In this document: one piece after another, positions 1 through 9,258 of the stretch
Layout of the letters: every line of letters starts with the position of its first letter
Position numbering within the stretch: the stretch's first letter is position 1
Assembly: GCF_900156335.1 (NCBI RefSeq)
Contig: NZ_FTMZ01000009.1
Span: forward strand, 62,001 to 126,000
From: Sphaerotilus natans
Lineage (GTDB): Bacteria > Pseudomonadota > Gammaproteobacteria > Burkholderiales > Burkholderiaceae_C
Length of the DNA: 64,000 bases
Reading direction: 5' to 3'
Notes under the pieces: model-generated
What the model was told of the DNA's origin: nothing
What the model saw: only the letters and a program-made list of their open reading frames with translations
Database searches by the model: none
Made by a program: the position numbers and the translations under genes

Positions 1-479
1 CGCTGCTGATCCACCAGCCGAGCTACAACCTGCTGAACCGCTGGATCGAGCGCGGCCTGCTCGACACGCTGGCGGCCGAGGGCGCCGGCTGCATCGCCTT
101 CACCGCGCTGGCGCAGGGACTGCTGTCGGACAAGTATCTGAACGGCATTCCCGCGGACGCGCGCATCAACCGCCCCGGCGGCGGCTCGCTGATGCGCGAG
201 CACCTGAGCGAGGCCAACCTGGCGCGGGTGCGCGCGCTCGACGCGATCGCGCGGCGGCGCGGCCAGTCGCTGGCCCAGATGGCGCTGGCCTGGGTGCTGC
301 GCGACCCGCGGGTGACGACCACGCTGATCGGCGCCAGCAGCGCCGCGCAGATCCGCGAGAACGTCGCCGCGCTGCAGAACCTGCACTTCAGCGCCGAGGA
401 GCTGGCCGAGATCGACGCGCATGCGCAGGACGGCGGCGTCGACCTGTGGCGGGCGCCGAACACCGACTGGGCGGACTGA
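1..479 (+). CDS. Aldo/keto reductase, C-terminal part (runs off left edge)
   Basis: The frame is open from the window edge and gives about 159 residues. They resemble the C-terminal half of YghZ/Gpr-type NADPH-dependent aldo/keto reductases: the stretch QPSYNLLNRWIE, the FTALAQGLLSDKYLNG segment, and the late VTTTLIGASSAAQIREN segment that lines the NADP(H) phosphate site in this family. The WRAPNTDW tail is typical of L-glyceraldehyde-3-phosphate reductase-like members. The catalytic Tyr/Lys/His residues would lie upstream and cannot be checked. The substrate is not deducible. The next gene is convergent, so this is the end of a transcription unit. Confidence 0.85.
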   Translation, partial: LLIHQPSYNLLNRWIERGLLDTLAAEGAGCIAFTALAQGLLSDKYLNGIPADARINRPGGGSLMREHLSEANLARVRALDAIARRRGQSLAQMALAWVLRDPRVTTTLIGASSAAQIRENVAALQNLHFSAEELAEIDAHAQDGGVDLWRAPNTDWAD

Positions 480-503
480 TCGGCATTCACGTCGAAGCGC
501 GGT

Positions 504-1895
504 TCAACGCTCTCCGGCGCGATGTGGCCCCAGCCCGAGCCGCGCCAGCTTGTCGTAGAGGGTCTTGCGCGGCAGCTGCAGCCGCTCGGCCGCCCGGCTG
601 ACCTGGCCCTCGCAGACCGCCAGCGCCTCCTCGATGAGCAGCCGCTCGACCTGATCGAGCGTGTGCACCAGCCCCCCCGGCTCGGACAAGGTCTCTCCAG
701 GCTCATCCAGCCCCAGGCAGAGACGATGAGCCACGTTCTTCAGCTCACGCACATTACCGGGCCAGTCGTGCGCCAGCCAGCGAGCCAGCTGCGCAGGCGA
801 CAGGACCGGTGCCTGGCGGCGGTAGCGTGCAGCCGCCTCGGCCAGGAAATGGGCCAGCAGCAGGGGCACATCCTCGCGGCGCTGGCGCAGCGGCGGCACC
901 TGCAGCGGCGCCACATGCAGACGGTAGTAGAGGTCGGCACGGAAGGCGCCCGTCTCCGACAGCGCCAGCAGATCGACCTTGGTCGCGGCCAGGAGTCGAC
1001 AGTCCACGGCGATGATCTGGTTGCTGCCGAGCCGCTCCAGCGTGCCCTGCTGCAGCACCCGCAGCAGCTTGACCTGCAGCGAGAGCGGCATGCTCTCGAT
1101 CTCGTCCAGGAACAGCGTGCCCCCCTGCGCATGCTCGATGCGGCCGATGCGGCGCCGTCCTGCACCGGTGAAGGCCCCGCTCTCGTGGCCGAAGACCTCG
1201 CTCTCGAAGACCGATTCGGGAAGCGCGGCGCAGTTCAGCGCGACGAACTCGCCGCGCCGACCGCTGGCTTCGTGCAGTGCGCGGGCCACCTCCTCCTTGC
1301 CGCTGCCAGTTTCACCCTGGATCAACACCTCCACATCGAGGGGCGCCAGCGCCTCGATGTGGCGGCGCAGCGTGCGCATCGCCGGGGCGTCGCCGAGCAG
1401 CCTGCCACTGCCCTGTCCCCCGGCCGCCAGGCGCTCCAGCCGCGCGCGCAGGTCCTGGTTCTCCAGCGACAGCCGCTGGCGATCAAGCGCCCGGCGCACG
1501 CTCTCGACCAGACGATCGCCACCGAACGGCTTCTCGATGAAGTCGTAGGCCCCGTCGCGCATGGCCTCGACCGCCATCGCGATGTCGCCGTGGCCCGTCA
1601 CCAGGATCACCGGCAGCGACAGGCCCTGCCGAGGCAGCCGCTGCAGCAAGACCCGTCCGTCCAGGCCAGGCAGGCACACATCGGAGACGACCGCCCCCCA
1701 GGCCAGTCCGTCGGGCAGCGGCGCGGCCAGCCGCGCCAGGCCCTCCTCGGCGCTGCCCACGGCCACGACCGGCAGATCGGCCAGATCCAGCGCCTGGACA
1801 CAGACACGCCGCAGCACCGCGTCATCCTCGATGAGCAGCACCTGCAGCGAGCCTCCCGCGGTCGACGACAGAGGAGGCAAGGACATCGGATTCAT
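504..1895 (-). CDS. dctD: DctD-like sigma-54-dependent response regulator
   Basis: The product (463 aa) is an NtrC-family activator. The receiver domain covers about residues 16-130, with the phospho-acceptor Asp72 in VVSDVCLPG. The AAA+ domain covers about 165-395, with Walker A GETGSGKE (194-201) and an intact GAFTGA loop (240-245) that contacts sigma-54. A Fis-type helix-turn-helix closes the C terminus (SRAAERLQLPRKTLYDKL). It is expected to activate sigma-54 promoters of C4-dicarboxylate or related carboxylate uptake genes. Its ATG overlaps the stop of the upstream kinase gene in an ATGA arrangement, so the two are translationally coupled. No target sigma-54 promoter was identified nearby; the adjacent Bug-receptor gene is a possible partner but this is inference. 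Confidence 0.9.
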   Translation of the reverse strand: MNPMSLPPLSSTAGGSLQVLLIEDDAVLRRVCVQALDLADLPVVAVGSAEEGLARLAAPLPDGLAWGAVVSDVCLPGLDGRVLLQRLPRQGLSLPVILVTGHGDIAMAVEAMRDGAYDFIEKPFGGDRLVESVRRALDRQRLSLENQDLRARLERLAAGGQGSGRLLGDAPAMRTLRRHIEALAPLDVEVLIQGETGSGKEEVARALHEASGRRGEFVALNCAALPESVFESEVFGHESGAFTGAGRRRIGRIEHAQGGTLFLDEIESMPLSLQVKLLRVLQQGTLERLGSNQIIAVDCRLLAATKVDLLALSETGAFRADLYYRLHVAPLQVPPLRQRREDVPLLLAHFLAEAAARYRRQAPVLSPAQLARWLAHDWPGNVRELKNVAHRLCLGLDEPGETLSEPGGLVHTLDQVERLLIEEALAVCEGQVSRAAERLQLPRKTLYDKLARLGLGPHRAGER

Positions 1896-3796
1896 GCAGA
1901 GGACTCCGGAGAAGACGGAGAAGGAGCAGGCAGCACCAGCGTGAAGATCGCCCCGGATCCGGCCTCGGGGGCGACATTGCCGCCCGACAGCTCGCCGCCC
2001 AGGCCCTGGGCGATCGCGCGCGAGATCACCAGCCCCAGCCCCAGCCCCCGGCTGCGGGTGGTGAAGAAAGGCTCGAAGAGATGCTCGCTGGCCGACGAGG
2101 ACAAGCCCTGACCATGATCGCGCACCTGCAGCGCGATGCGGCCGTCTGATCGCCGATCGACATCGATCTCGACACGGCCGCAGACCCCGGCGGCAGCCAT
2201 CGCGTCAAGCGCATTGCTCAGCAGGTTCACCAGGACCTGCTCGAGCCGGACCCGGTCGGCCAGCACGCGGCCGGCGTCGGCGGCGATCCGTCGCGCGATC
2301 GTGACCCCGGTCTCGCGCAGCCGGGGCGCCAGCATCGTCTCGGCCATGTCGAGCGCATCCGTCACTGCCACCGGCAGGCAGATGGCCGAGCCCGCCCGAG
2401 CAAATCCCTTCAACGGCGCCACGAGGGCTCCCAGTCGCCCCGCCAGTTCACCCACCAGGGACAGAGACTCGCGCAGATCGGCATGGCGCCCGCGGTCAAG
2501 CTGCTTGAGCGCGTTGTCCGCGCAGGTCGCCAGAGCCGCCAGCGGCTGGTTGATCTCATGCGTGACTCCAGCGGCGAGCTGCCCGAGCACCGCCAGCTTG
2601 CCGGCCTGCACGGCCTGATCTCGGGTGGCTTGGAGAATGCGCTCGGCCTCGTTCAGGGCCTCGATGCGCTGGTGCAGCGTCTCGTTGGCCGCCATCAGCT
2701 CGGCGGTGCGGCCAGCGACCTGCTGGGCCAGGTCTTTCTGGAGGGCCTCGAGCGCCAATGCGGCATGGCGGCGCTCGTCGAGCCGGCGACGCTGCAGCCA
2801 CCACAGACCGCCCCCCGCCACCGCCAAGGCCCCCAGCAGACCGAGCGCAGCGGCCTCGATCGCCGCCGCCCGGTGCACCGGACGCAGATCGGCCGCCAGC
2901 AACAGCGTCCAGCCCCAAGCCTCGAGCCTGTGCGCCTGCAGCAGATGGCGCCCTTCGGAATCGATCACGTCGCGCTGCAGCCCGCCGGGGGACACCGGTG
3001 GCCACAGCGCCGCCAGCGGCGCCAGCTCCGGCAACCGCTGCAGATCATGCCGACCATACTGGCGCGACTCGGCCAGAGCGGCCCGGTCAGCAAGCGTCAG
3101 CGGCGCCAGCGTGCGATAGCGCCAGTCCTCGCGCGAGGCCAGGAAAAGCACCCCGCGCTCGTCGGCCAGCGCCAGCGGCTCGCCGCCGGTCGCCCAAGCC
3201 CGCTCCAGCGCCCCCAGACCGATCTTGACGACGACGACTCCGACCGCGCGGCCTTGCGCGTCGCGCAGCGCCTGCGACAGGAACAGCCCCGGGGCCTCGG
3301 TCGTCACCCCCACGGCATAGAAGACGCCCGCCCCCGCCGCCATCGCATCGCGAAAATAAGGCCGGAAGGTGTAGTTCCAGCCGACGAAGCTCGCCGGCGT
3401 GTCCCAGTTGCTTGCCGCCAGCACCAGGCCCTGACGATCCATCAGGAAGACGGCCTGCAGATCGAGCTGCTGACCGACGCTGGTCAGATGTCGGTTGACC
3501 ACGTCGACAGCCGAGGCTGGCCGGTCGGGGCCCAGCACGGTCAGCAGCCGAGGATCCATCGCCAGCAGCCGTGGCAGGTGCCGGTGCTTGTCGAAGAGCT
3601 GCATCAGGCTGGCGGCCTCTCCGGCCAGCCGGGCTGCACCGTCGGCGCGCAGGCGTTCCCGCCCCGCCTCCAGCCGAGCGTTCCAGGCCAGCCATCCGCC
3701 GGCCAGCATCAGACCGGCCACCAGCCCCAGGGCCAGCAGCAGCACGATCGGGCGGCGACGCAGCGACGAGACGACGACAGGAGCGGGCGCGGTCAT
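1892..3796 (-). CDS. dctB: DctB-like sensor histidine kinase
   Basis: A 634-residue membrane sensor kinase. An N-terminal membrane helix (about 14-37) is followed by a roughly 270-residue periplasmic sensor region of the double-PAS/dCACHE kind, a second helix (about 310-335), a coiled-coil segment, and the kinase core. The H-box is AAGVTHEINQPLAAL, which is diagnostic of the DctB/FixL-type HPK4 group. The N-box (LVNLLSNALDAM), G1 (DHGQGL) and G2 (RGLGLGLVISRAI) boxes are all present, so it should be active. It heads a two-gene operon with the response regulator. DctB proteins sense periplasmic C4-dicarboxylates; the actual ligand here is not visible from sequence. Confidence 0.9.
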   Translation of the reverse strand: MTAPAPVVVSSLRRRPIVLLLALGLVAGLMLAGGWLAWNARLEAGRERLRADGAARLAGEAASLMQLFDKHRHLPRLLAMDPRLLTVLGPDRPASAVDVVNRHLTSVGQQLDLQAVFLMDRQGLVLAASNWDTPASFVGWNYTFRPYFRDAMAAGAGVFYAVGVTTEAPGLFLSQALRDAQGRAVGVVVVKIGLGALERAWATGGEPLALADERGVLFLASREDWRYRTLAPLTLADRAALAESRQYGRHDLQRLPELAPLAALWPPVSPGGLQRDVIDSEGRHLLQAHRLEAWGWTLLLAADLRPVHRAAAIEAAALGLLGALAVAGGGLWWLQRRRLDERRHAALALEALQKDLAQQVAGRTAELMAANETLHQRIEALNEAERILQATRDQAVQAGKLAVLGQLAAGVTHEINQPLAALATCADNALKQLDRGRHADLRESLSLVGELAGRLGALVAPLKGFARAGSAICLPVAVTDALDMAETMLAPRLRETGVTIARRIAADAGRVLADRVRLEQVLVNLLSNALDAMAAAGVCGRVEIDVDRRSDGRIALQVRDHGQGLSSSASEHLFEPFFTTRSRGLGLGLVISRAIAQGLGGELSGGNVAPEAGSGAIFTLVLPAPSPSSPESSA

Positions 3797-3815
3797 GGCC
3801 CGATTGTCGACGGCC

Positions 3816-4808
3816 TCAGTCGATCGTCGCGCCGCTGAGCTTGACCAGGCGGCTCCACTTCTCGGTCTCGGTGCGCACGAAGGCGGCGAAGGCCACCGGC
3901 GTGTCGCCGACGAAGTCCGAGCCGGTCTCGGCCAGCACGCGCTGGAAGTCGGGCGACTTCATCACCTTCAGCGCCGCCTCGCTGAGCTGCTGCACGATGG
4001 GCGCCGGCGTGCCCGCGCGCACGAACAGGCCGTACCAGCCGTAGGACTCGATGCCCGGCAGGCCGGCCTCGGCCAGCGTGGGCACCTGCGGCAGCAGCGA
4101 CGAGCGCTTGGCGCCGGCCGTGGCCAGCGCGCGCACCTTGCCCGAGCGGATGTGCGGCAGGATCGACGACAGGCTGTCGAACAGCATTGGCACATGGCCG
4201 GCCATCAGGTCGGAGATCGCCGGGGCCGAGCCCTTGTAGGGTACATGCGTCATCTGCGCGCGGGCGGCGTCGGCGAACAGCTCGCCGGTCAGGTGCTGCG
4301 GCGTGCCGTTGCCCGAGGAGCCGAACACGAAGCCGGGCTTGGCGCGCACCTGCGCCAGCAGACCCTGCACATCGTTCACGCCCAGGCCGGGATGGACCAC
4401 CAGCACCTGCGGCACCTTGATGACGTTGGTCACCGGGATCAGGTCCTTGGCCGGATCGAAGGCCATCTTCTTGTACAGGCTCGGGTTGATGACGATCGGC
4501 GCGCTGCTGGTCACCAGCAGGGTGTGGCCGTCGGCCGGGGCCATCGTCACGGCGGCGGTGCCGATGTTGCCGCCGCTGCCGCCGCGGTTGTCGATCACGA
4601 AGGGCTTGCCCAGCAGGTCCTGCAAGCCCTTGGCCAGCGGCCGGGCGGCGATGTCGGAGGGGCCGCCCGGCGGCCAGGGCACGACCATCGTGACCGGCTT
4701 GGCGGGCCAAGCCTCGGCCTGTGCGAACAACGGCGCGCCCAGACTGAGCGCGGCCAGGCCGCCGATCACGGTGCGGCGGGAAGGATCGAAGGATTCAGGG
4801 ATGGACAT
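3816..4808 (-). CDS. Bug-family (TctC-like) periplasmic substrate-binding protein
   Basis: A 330-aa protein of the Bug/tripartite tricarboxylate transporter receptor family, which is greatly expanded in Burkholderiales. The N terminus has SRRTVIGGLAAL, a twin-arginine-like motif, followed by a hydrophobic stretch and an Ala-rich cleavage region. Family hallmarks are VTMVVPWPPGGPSDI near the start of the mature protein, the VIDNRGGSGGNIG segment, and HVPYKGSAPA. These proteins bind carboxylates or related acids in the periplasm. A good ribosome site (AGGAG, 8 bp upstream) supports the chosen start. No TctA/TctB membrane genes are adjacent, so it may serve a distant transporter or act as an orphan receptor. 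The neighbouring dctBD pair suggests, but does not prove, a shared carboxylate theme. Confidence 0.9.
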   Translation of the reverse strand: MSIPESFDPSRRTVIGGLAALSLGAPLFAQAEAWPAKPVTMVVPWPPGGPSDIAARPLAKGLQDLLGKPFVIDNRGGSGGNIGTAAVTMAPADGHTLLVTSSAPIVINPSLYKKMAFDPAKDLIPVTNVIKVPQVLVVHPGLGVNDVQGLLAQVRAKPGFVFGSSGNGTPQHLTGELFADAARAQMTHVPYKGSAPAISDLMAGHVPMLFDSLSSILPHIRSGKVRALATAGAKRSSLLPQVPTLAEAGLPGIESYGWYGLFVRAGTPAPIVQQLSEAALKVMKSPDFQRVLAETGSDFVGDTPVAFAAFVRTETEKWSRLVKLSGATID

Positions 4809-4971
4809 GGTCAGGTCTCCTCTTGCGTTGGACGAATCTCGAAGCGGTCACGCCCTGCGAGACGCGTGCCAGCGCGCGCACGGGCTGCTGCATGGGCAGC
4901 GCGCTCACGCCGCGTGCGGCCTGCCGCACGCGCACCGGTACGCGCTGTGCGATGCCTCGGACAGATTCGCT

Positions 4972-5481
4972 TCAGTCCCCGCCCGGCACTGGCAGCGCCA
5001 GCCCGACCTTCAGCGGCTCGATGACCACCTGCGTGGTGATACGACCGATCTGCGGCACCTGCGCCATCAGCCGCGCGCAGAGCTGGTCGTAGGCTGGCAT
5101 GTCGGCCACGCGCAGGATCACCACCAGATCGTTGTCGCCGGTGGTGCTGTAGGCCTGCTGCACCGCCGGCTCCGCCGCCAGGAGCGCGCGCAGCCGCCCC
5201 AGCGCCGCGTAGTGCTCGCGCTCGAAGCCGATGCCGGCGATCAGCGTGAGACCCGCGCCCAGCGCGGCCGGATCGAGCAGCGCGACCTCGGCGCGGATCA
5301 CGCCGCGCTCGCGCAGGCGCCGCAGCCGGCGCTGCACCGCCGAGGCCGACAGGCCGATCTCGGCGGCGATCGACTCGGCCGGGCGGTGGCAGTCCTGCTG
5401 CACCCGCGCGAGGATGCGGCGGTCGAAGGCATCGAGCGCAGGGCCGGGCTCGGCGGCGCTCAGGTCATCGGAATCGGACAT
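4972..5481 (-). CDS. Lrp/AsnC family regulator beside sulfur amino-acid genes
   Basis: 169 aa with the classic Lrp layout: N-terminal helix-turn-helix (ESIAAEIGLSASAVQRRLRRL) and a C-terminal RAM ligand-binding domain (AYSTTGDNDLVVILRVAD). The reading frame is open further upstream, but the chosen ATG is where similarity to the family begins, just before the DAFDRRILARVQQD helix. It is transcribed divergently from a PLP enzyme of methionine/cysteine metabolism, the same arrangement as MdeR and methionine gamma-lyase in pseudomonads. It is probably a local, ligand-responsive regulator of that operon; the ligand is inferred to be a sulfur amino acid. Confidence 0.88.
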   Translation of the reverse strand: MSDSDDLSAAEPGPALDAFDRRILARVQQDCHRPAESIAAEIGLSASAVQRRLRRLRERGVIRAEVALLDPAALGAGLTLIAGIGFEREHYAALGRLRALLAAEPAVQQAYSTTGDNDLVVILRVADMPAYDQLCARLMAQVPQIGRITTQVVIEPLKVGLALPVPGGD

Positions 5482-5588
5482 GGAGGCGCAGTCTAGCGGC
5501 GCGCGGCCGCGCCAGGATGCCGCGCCGCAGCGCCGCGGCCCCGGCGGATGCGGCCGCACCGCGCATCACCGCCGCGAGACTGACGGGC

Positions 5589-6812
5589 ATGAACGCCCCC
5601 TCCGATGCCCTGGCCACGCTGGCGCTGCACGCCGGCCTGCAGATCGACCCCACCACCGGCGCAATCGCGCCCGGTCTGTGCGCCTCGGTCAATCATCTGG
5701 TGAAGCCGGGCGAGGCGGCGTTCTCGGCCGAGGGCGTCGAGGATCTGGCGCAGCTGCCCTTCATGTACGCGCGCTGGACCAACCCGACGGTGCGCCAGCT
5801 CGAACAGCGCCTGGCCGCGCTGGAGGGCGGCGAGGACGCGCTGGCCACCGCCTCCGGCGTGGCCGCGATCGCCGCGGTCTGGCTGTCGCTGCTGCGCGCG
5901 GGCGACCACCTGATCGTCAGCGACGTCTGCTACGCCGGCGCCCGCGAGCTGGCCTCGCGCATGCTGCCGGACTTCGGCATCGAGGTGAGCGCCGTCAACC
6001 TCGCCGACCCGGCGGCGCTGGAGGCCGCGCTGCGCTCGAACACCCGCTGGGTCCATGCCGAGACGCCCTGCAACCCGCTGCTGCGCCTGACCGACCTGCG
6101 CGCGCTGGCCGAGCGGGTGCATGCGCACGGCGCGCGGCTGTCGGTGGACTCGACGCTGGCCACGCCGGTGGTGAGCCAGCCGCTGGCGCTGGGCGCCGAT
6201 CTGGTCATCCACTCGCTGACCAAGTTCATCAACGGCCACGGCGACGCGCTGGGCGGCGCGGTGATCGGGCCGCGCGCGCTGATCGCGCAACTGCGCGCCC
6301 GCGCCGGCGTGCACCTGGGCGCAGCGCTGTCGGCGCAAGCCGCGTGGCTGATCCTGCGCGGCATCGACACGCTGGACGTGCGGCTGCGCCGCGCCTGCGA
6401 CAGCGCCGGGCGCCTCGCGCGCTGGCTGCAGACGCACCCCCAGGTCGAGGCGGTCGTCTGGCCGGGCCTGGAGAGCCACCCGCAGCACGCGCTGGCGCAG
6501 CGGCAGATGCCGCTGGGCGGCGCGGTGCTGACCTTCCGCACCGCGCGGCCGCAGGCGATGGCGCGCCAGCTCGCCGCGCGGCTGCGCCGGGTGCACTACG
6601 CCTTCTCGCTCGGCCACCAGCGCAGCCTGGTCGTGCTGCTCGACACCGCGGCGATGATGGAGAGCTCCTACGATCTGCACGGCGAGGCGCTGGCCGACTA
6701 CCGCCGCTGGGCCGGCGACGGCATCTTCCGCCTGAGCGTCGGCCTGGAGCACCCGGACGACCTGATCGCCGACCTCGACCAGGCGCTGAGCACGCCCCTC
6801 GACACCGAATGA
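5589..6812 (+). CDS. Cys/Met metabolism PLP-dependent enzyme (gamma-lyase/synthase type)
   Basis: 407 aa, fold type I PLP enzyme of the Cys/Met metabolism family (cystathionine gamma-synthase, beta/gamma-lyases, methionine gamma-lyase). The PLP-lysine motif is HSLTKFINGHGDALGG; other family signatures are MYARWTNPTVRQLE near the N terminus, ETPCNPLLRLTDL, the VDSTLATPV PLP-aspartate segment, and SLGHQRSLV. The start is the ATG just before NAPSDALATLALHAG, where family similarity begins. It overlaps the next gene, a homocysteine methyltransferase, by 4 bp (ATGA), and is divergent from an Lrp regulator. Context favours methionine gamma-lyase or a related role in methionine/homocysteine turnover. 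Synthase versus lyase cannot be settled from sequence alone. Confidence 0.88.
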   Translation: MNAPSDALATLALHAGLQIDPTTGAIAPGLCASVNHLVKPGEAAFSAEGVEDLAQLPFMYARWTNPTVRQLEQRLAALEGGEDALATASGVAAIAAVWLSLLRAGDHLIVSDVCYAGARELASRMLPDFGIEVSAVNLADPAALEAALRSNTRWVHAETPCNPLLRLTDLRALAERVHAHGARLSVDSTLATPVVSQPLALGADLVIHSLTKFINGHGDALGGAVIGPRALIAQLRARAGVHLGAALSAQAAWLILRGIDTLDVRLRRACDSAGRLARWLQTHPQVEAVVWPGLESHPQHALAQRQMPLGGAVLTFRTARPQAMARQLAARLRRVHYAFSLGHQRSLVVLLDTAAMMESSYDLHGEALADYRRWAGDGIFRLSVGLEHPDDLIADLDQALSTPLDTE

Positions 6813-7807
6813 ATCCCGCCATGACCTCGCCCCTGACCCCGACGCCGCCCGCCGCCGAGCCCATCGATCCGATCGCCGAATGGCTGGCGCGGCGCCCGCA
6901 CCTGATCCTCGACGGCGCGCTGGCCACCGAGCTGGAGCGCCGCGGCGCCGACCTGCGCGACGCGCTGTGGTCGGCGCGGCTGCTGATCGAGCAGCCCGAG
7001 CTGATCCGCGCGGTCCACCTCGACTACTTCCGCGCCGGCGCCGATGTCGCCACCAGCGCCAGCTACCAGGCCACCTTCGAGGGCTTCGCCCGGCGCGGCC
7101 TGGACGCGGAGGCCGCCGCCGCGCTGATGCGGCGCTCGGTCGAACTGGCGCAAGAGGCCCGCGCACAGTGGCTGCGCGAGCGCCCAGGCGACGACCGGCG
7201 TCCTGCGCCGCTGGTGGCCGCCTCGGTCGGCCCCTACGGCGCGATGAAGGCCGACGGCTCGGAATACCGCGGCGACTACGGCCTGGACGAGGCCGCGCTG
7301 ATGGCCTTCCACCGCCCGCGCCTGGAGGTGCTGAAGGCCGCCGGCGCCGACCTGATGGCCTGCGAGACCCTGCCCTGCCTGGCCGAGGCGCGCGCGCTGG
7401 CGCGGCTGATGGACGAGCTGGGCCTGCGCGGCTGGATCAGCTTTTCCTGCCGTGACGGCGGCCACACCAGCCAGGGCGAGCCGATCGGCGACTGCGCCGG
7501 GGCGCTGGCGCCCTTCGCCTCGGTGGTGGCGATCGGCGTCAACTGCACCGCGCCGCAGCACATCGCGTCGCTGGTGCGCGCGATCCGCGCCCGCACCGAG
7601 CGGCCGGTGCTGGTCTACCCGAACGCGGGCGAGGTCTGGGACGCGCAGGCCAAGGTCTGGCGCGCCGGCCCCGAGTGCGCGCACCGCGCCTTCGACGCGC
7701 AGGCGATGGACTGGTCGGAGGCGGGCGCGCGGCTGATCGGCGGGTGCTGCCGCACCTCGCCGGCCGACATCGCCGCGCTGTGGCGGCGCTGGGCGCAGCA
7801 GGGCTAG
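6809..7807 (+). CDS. mmuM: Homocysteine S-methyltransferase
   Basis: 332 aa, homocysteine-binding TIM-barrel family (MmuM/BHMT type). It transfers a methyl group from S-methylmethionine or S-adenosylmethionine to homocysteine. The zinc-binding cysteines are visible: GVNCTAP, then the paired cysteines in IGGCCRTSP near the C terminus. The N-terminal ILDGALATELERRG strand-loop is also diagnostic. Translation probably starts in the ATGA overlap with the upstream PLP-enzyme gene; a second ATG 12 bp downstream is possible. The pairing with a gamma-lyase-type enzyme and an Lrp regulator makes a compact unit for methionine salvage or degradation. Confidence 0.9.
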   Translation: MNPAMTSPLTPTPPAAEPIDPIAEWLARRPHLILDGALATELERRGADLRDALWSARLLIEQPELIRAVHLDYFRAGADVATSASYQATFEGFARRGLDAEAAAALMRRSVELAQEARAQWLRERPGDDRRPAPLVAASVGPYGAMKADGSEYRGDYGLDEAALMAFHRPRLEVLKAAGADLMACETLPCLAEARALARLMDELGLRGWISFSCRDGGHTSQGEPIGDCAGALAPFASVVAIGVNCTAPQHIASLVRAIRARTERPVLVYPNAGEVWDAQAKVWRAGPECAHRAFDAQAMDWSEAGARLIGGCCRTSPADIAALWRRWAQQG

Positions 7808-7840
7808 GGCTGATCAGGGCCGAGCCGCCCCACCCGGCCG

Positions 7841-9232
7841 TTAGCTGACCGGCAGGAAGCCCAGCGGCGCATTGGCCGCGGTGACGAAGCGCGACAGATT
7901 GGGCAGCACCGTCGTCAGGTCGGAGGCCGAGGCGCCGAACCAGCGCGCCAGCGTCGCCGCATAGCGGTCGACCGGCGTGGTCGGCAGCAGCCGGCCCTGG
8001 CCGACATCCTCCGGCCCGCCCAGCGCCACCGTCGGCCACTGGCCGTAGAGCCGGTTGCCGTTGACCGCGCCGCCCATGACGAAATGATGGCTGCCCCAGC
8101 CATGGTCGGAGCCCCGGCCGTTGGACTGCAGGCCGCGGCCGAAGTCCGAGGCGGTGAAGGTGGTCACGTTCGAGGCCACGCCCAGCTCGACGGTGGCCTC
8201 GTGGAAGGCGGCCATCGCGCTGGCCAGCTCGCCCAGGCGCAGCGCCTGGTTGTCGAGCAGGTTGTCGTGGAAGTCGTAGCCGCCCTGAGCGACGAAGAAG
8301 ATCTGGCGCCGGTGGCCCAGGCCGCTGCGCGCGGCGATCAGCTGCGCGACCATGCGCAGCTGCGCGGCCAGACCGTTGGCCGGAAACACGGTCGCGAGGG
8401 CCGGCACCGACGCCAGCGCCTCCTTGGCGCGCTGGCCGGTGGCGATCGAGCGCGCACCGATGGTGGTGTAGGCCTGCTCGAGCATGTGGCTGCGCGGCTC
8501 GGTCAGCAACTTGTTCATCGCCGTCGCCATGGCCGGATCGTGGCGCCAGTGGCCGGGGCTCATCGTCTCGATCACCACCGGGCCCTGGGTGGTGACCTGG
8601 TACTGCACCACCGAGGCGCCGGCCTGCATGATGTTGTTGCCGGCCAGGGACATGCACATCGACACGCCCGCGCCGGCGTTGTAGGCGCTGCTGGTCATGT
8701 CGGCGACCCGGCCGAGCCAGCCAGTCGTCGAGGCCCGCGTCGGCAGACCGGTCTGCCAGGAGGACTGCTGGTCCGAGTGCGAGTACAGGCCCAGCGGCGT
8801 CTGCACCGTGCGGTTCTTGTACTGGGTCAGCGTCGTCGGCCAGGCCAGCGTGCCGACATTGGCGACGATGGCGCAGCGGCCGGCATCGAACAGCGGCCGG
8901 ATCGGCGCCAGCGCCGGATTGAGGCCGAGCTGCGGCCCGGTGAAGCCGCTCAGCGTCAGCGGCAGCAGCGTGGCCTGCGGCAGCGCGATCGCCGGGCGGG
9001 CGCTCAGGTAGCGCGAGTAGGCGCTCGACTCGACCGGCACGATGGTGTTGCTGTTGTCGTTGCCGCCGTGCAGGAAGATGCACACCAGCGCCTTGTGGTC
9101 GCCGGCGGTCTGCGCTGCCGCCGCACCGATGACGGCGAGGTTGGCGGCGAAGGGCGTGCCGGCCCAGGCCGTCGCCAGGGCCGTGCGGCGCAGGAAGTCG
9201 CGGCGGGCCAGATGCTTGTGGATGTAGCTCAT
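7841..9232 (-). CDS. DUF1501 family secreted protein (sulfatase-fold, Tat substrate)
   Basis: 463 aa. The N terminus reads LARRDFLRRTALATAWAG, a twin-arginine type signal, followed by an Ala-rich segment ending near AAAQ. The mature part has the DUF1501 hallmarks: ALVCIFLHGGNDNSNTIVP close to the N terminus and the late TTFTASDFGRGLQSNGRGSDHGWG segment with HHFVMGG. DUF1501 proteins adopt an alkaline-phosphatase/sulfatase-like fold, but no reaction is established. The gene follows a DUF1800 gene on the same strand with a 26-bp gap; this pairing recurs across many bacteria and implies a joint periplasmic or cell-surface role. Confidence 0.88.
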   Translation of the reverse strand: MSYIHKHLARRDFLRRTALATAWAGTPFAANLAVIGAAAAQTAGDHKALVCIFLHGGNDNSNTIVPVESSAYSRYLSARPAIALPQATLLPLTLSGFTGPQLGLNPALAPIRPLFDAGRCAIVANVGTLAWPTTLTQYKNRTVQTPLGLYSHSDQQSSWQTGLPTRASTTGWLGRVADMTSSAYNAGAGVSMCMSLAGNNIMQAGASVVQYQVTTQGPVVIETMSPGHWRHDPAMATAMNKLLTEPRSHMLEQAYTTIGARSIATGQRAKEALASVPALATVFPANGLAAQLRMVAQLIAARSGLGHRRQIFFVAQGGYDFHDNLLDNQALRLGELASAMAAFHEATVELGVASNVTTFTASDFGRGLQSNGRGSDHGWGSHHFVMGGAVNGNRLYGQWPTVALGGPEDVGQGRLLPTTPVDRYAATLARWFGASASDLTTVLPNLSRFVTAANAPLGFLPVS

Positions 9233-9258
9233 GGGGAAGGGTCCTGTCCGTCGCGCGT

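Noticed and set aside
522-2111. A 529-codon plus-strand frame opposite dctD and dctB
   Set aside because: Same composition artefact; the opposite strand carries clear two-component genes with all motifs.
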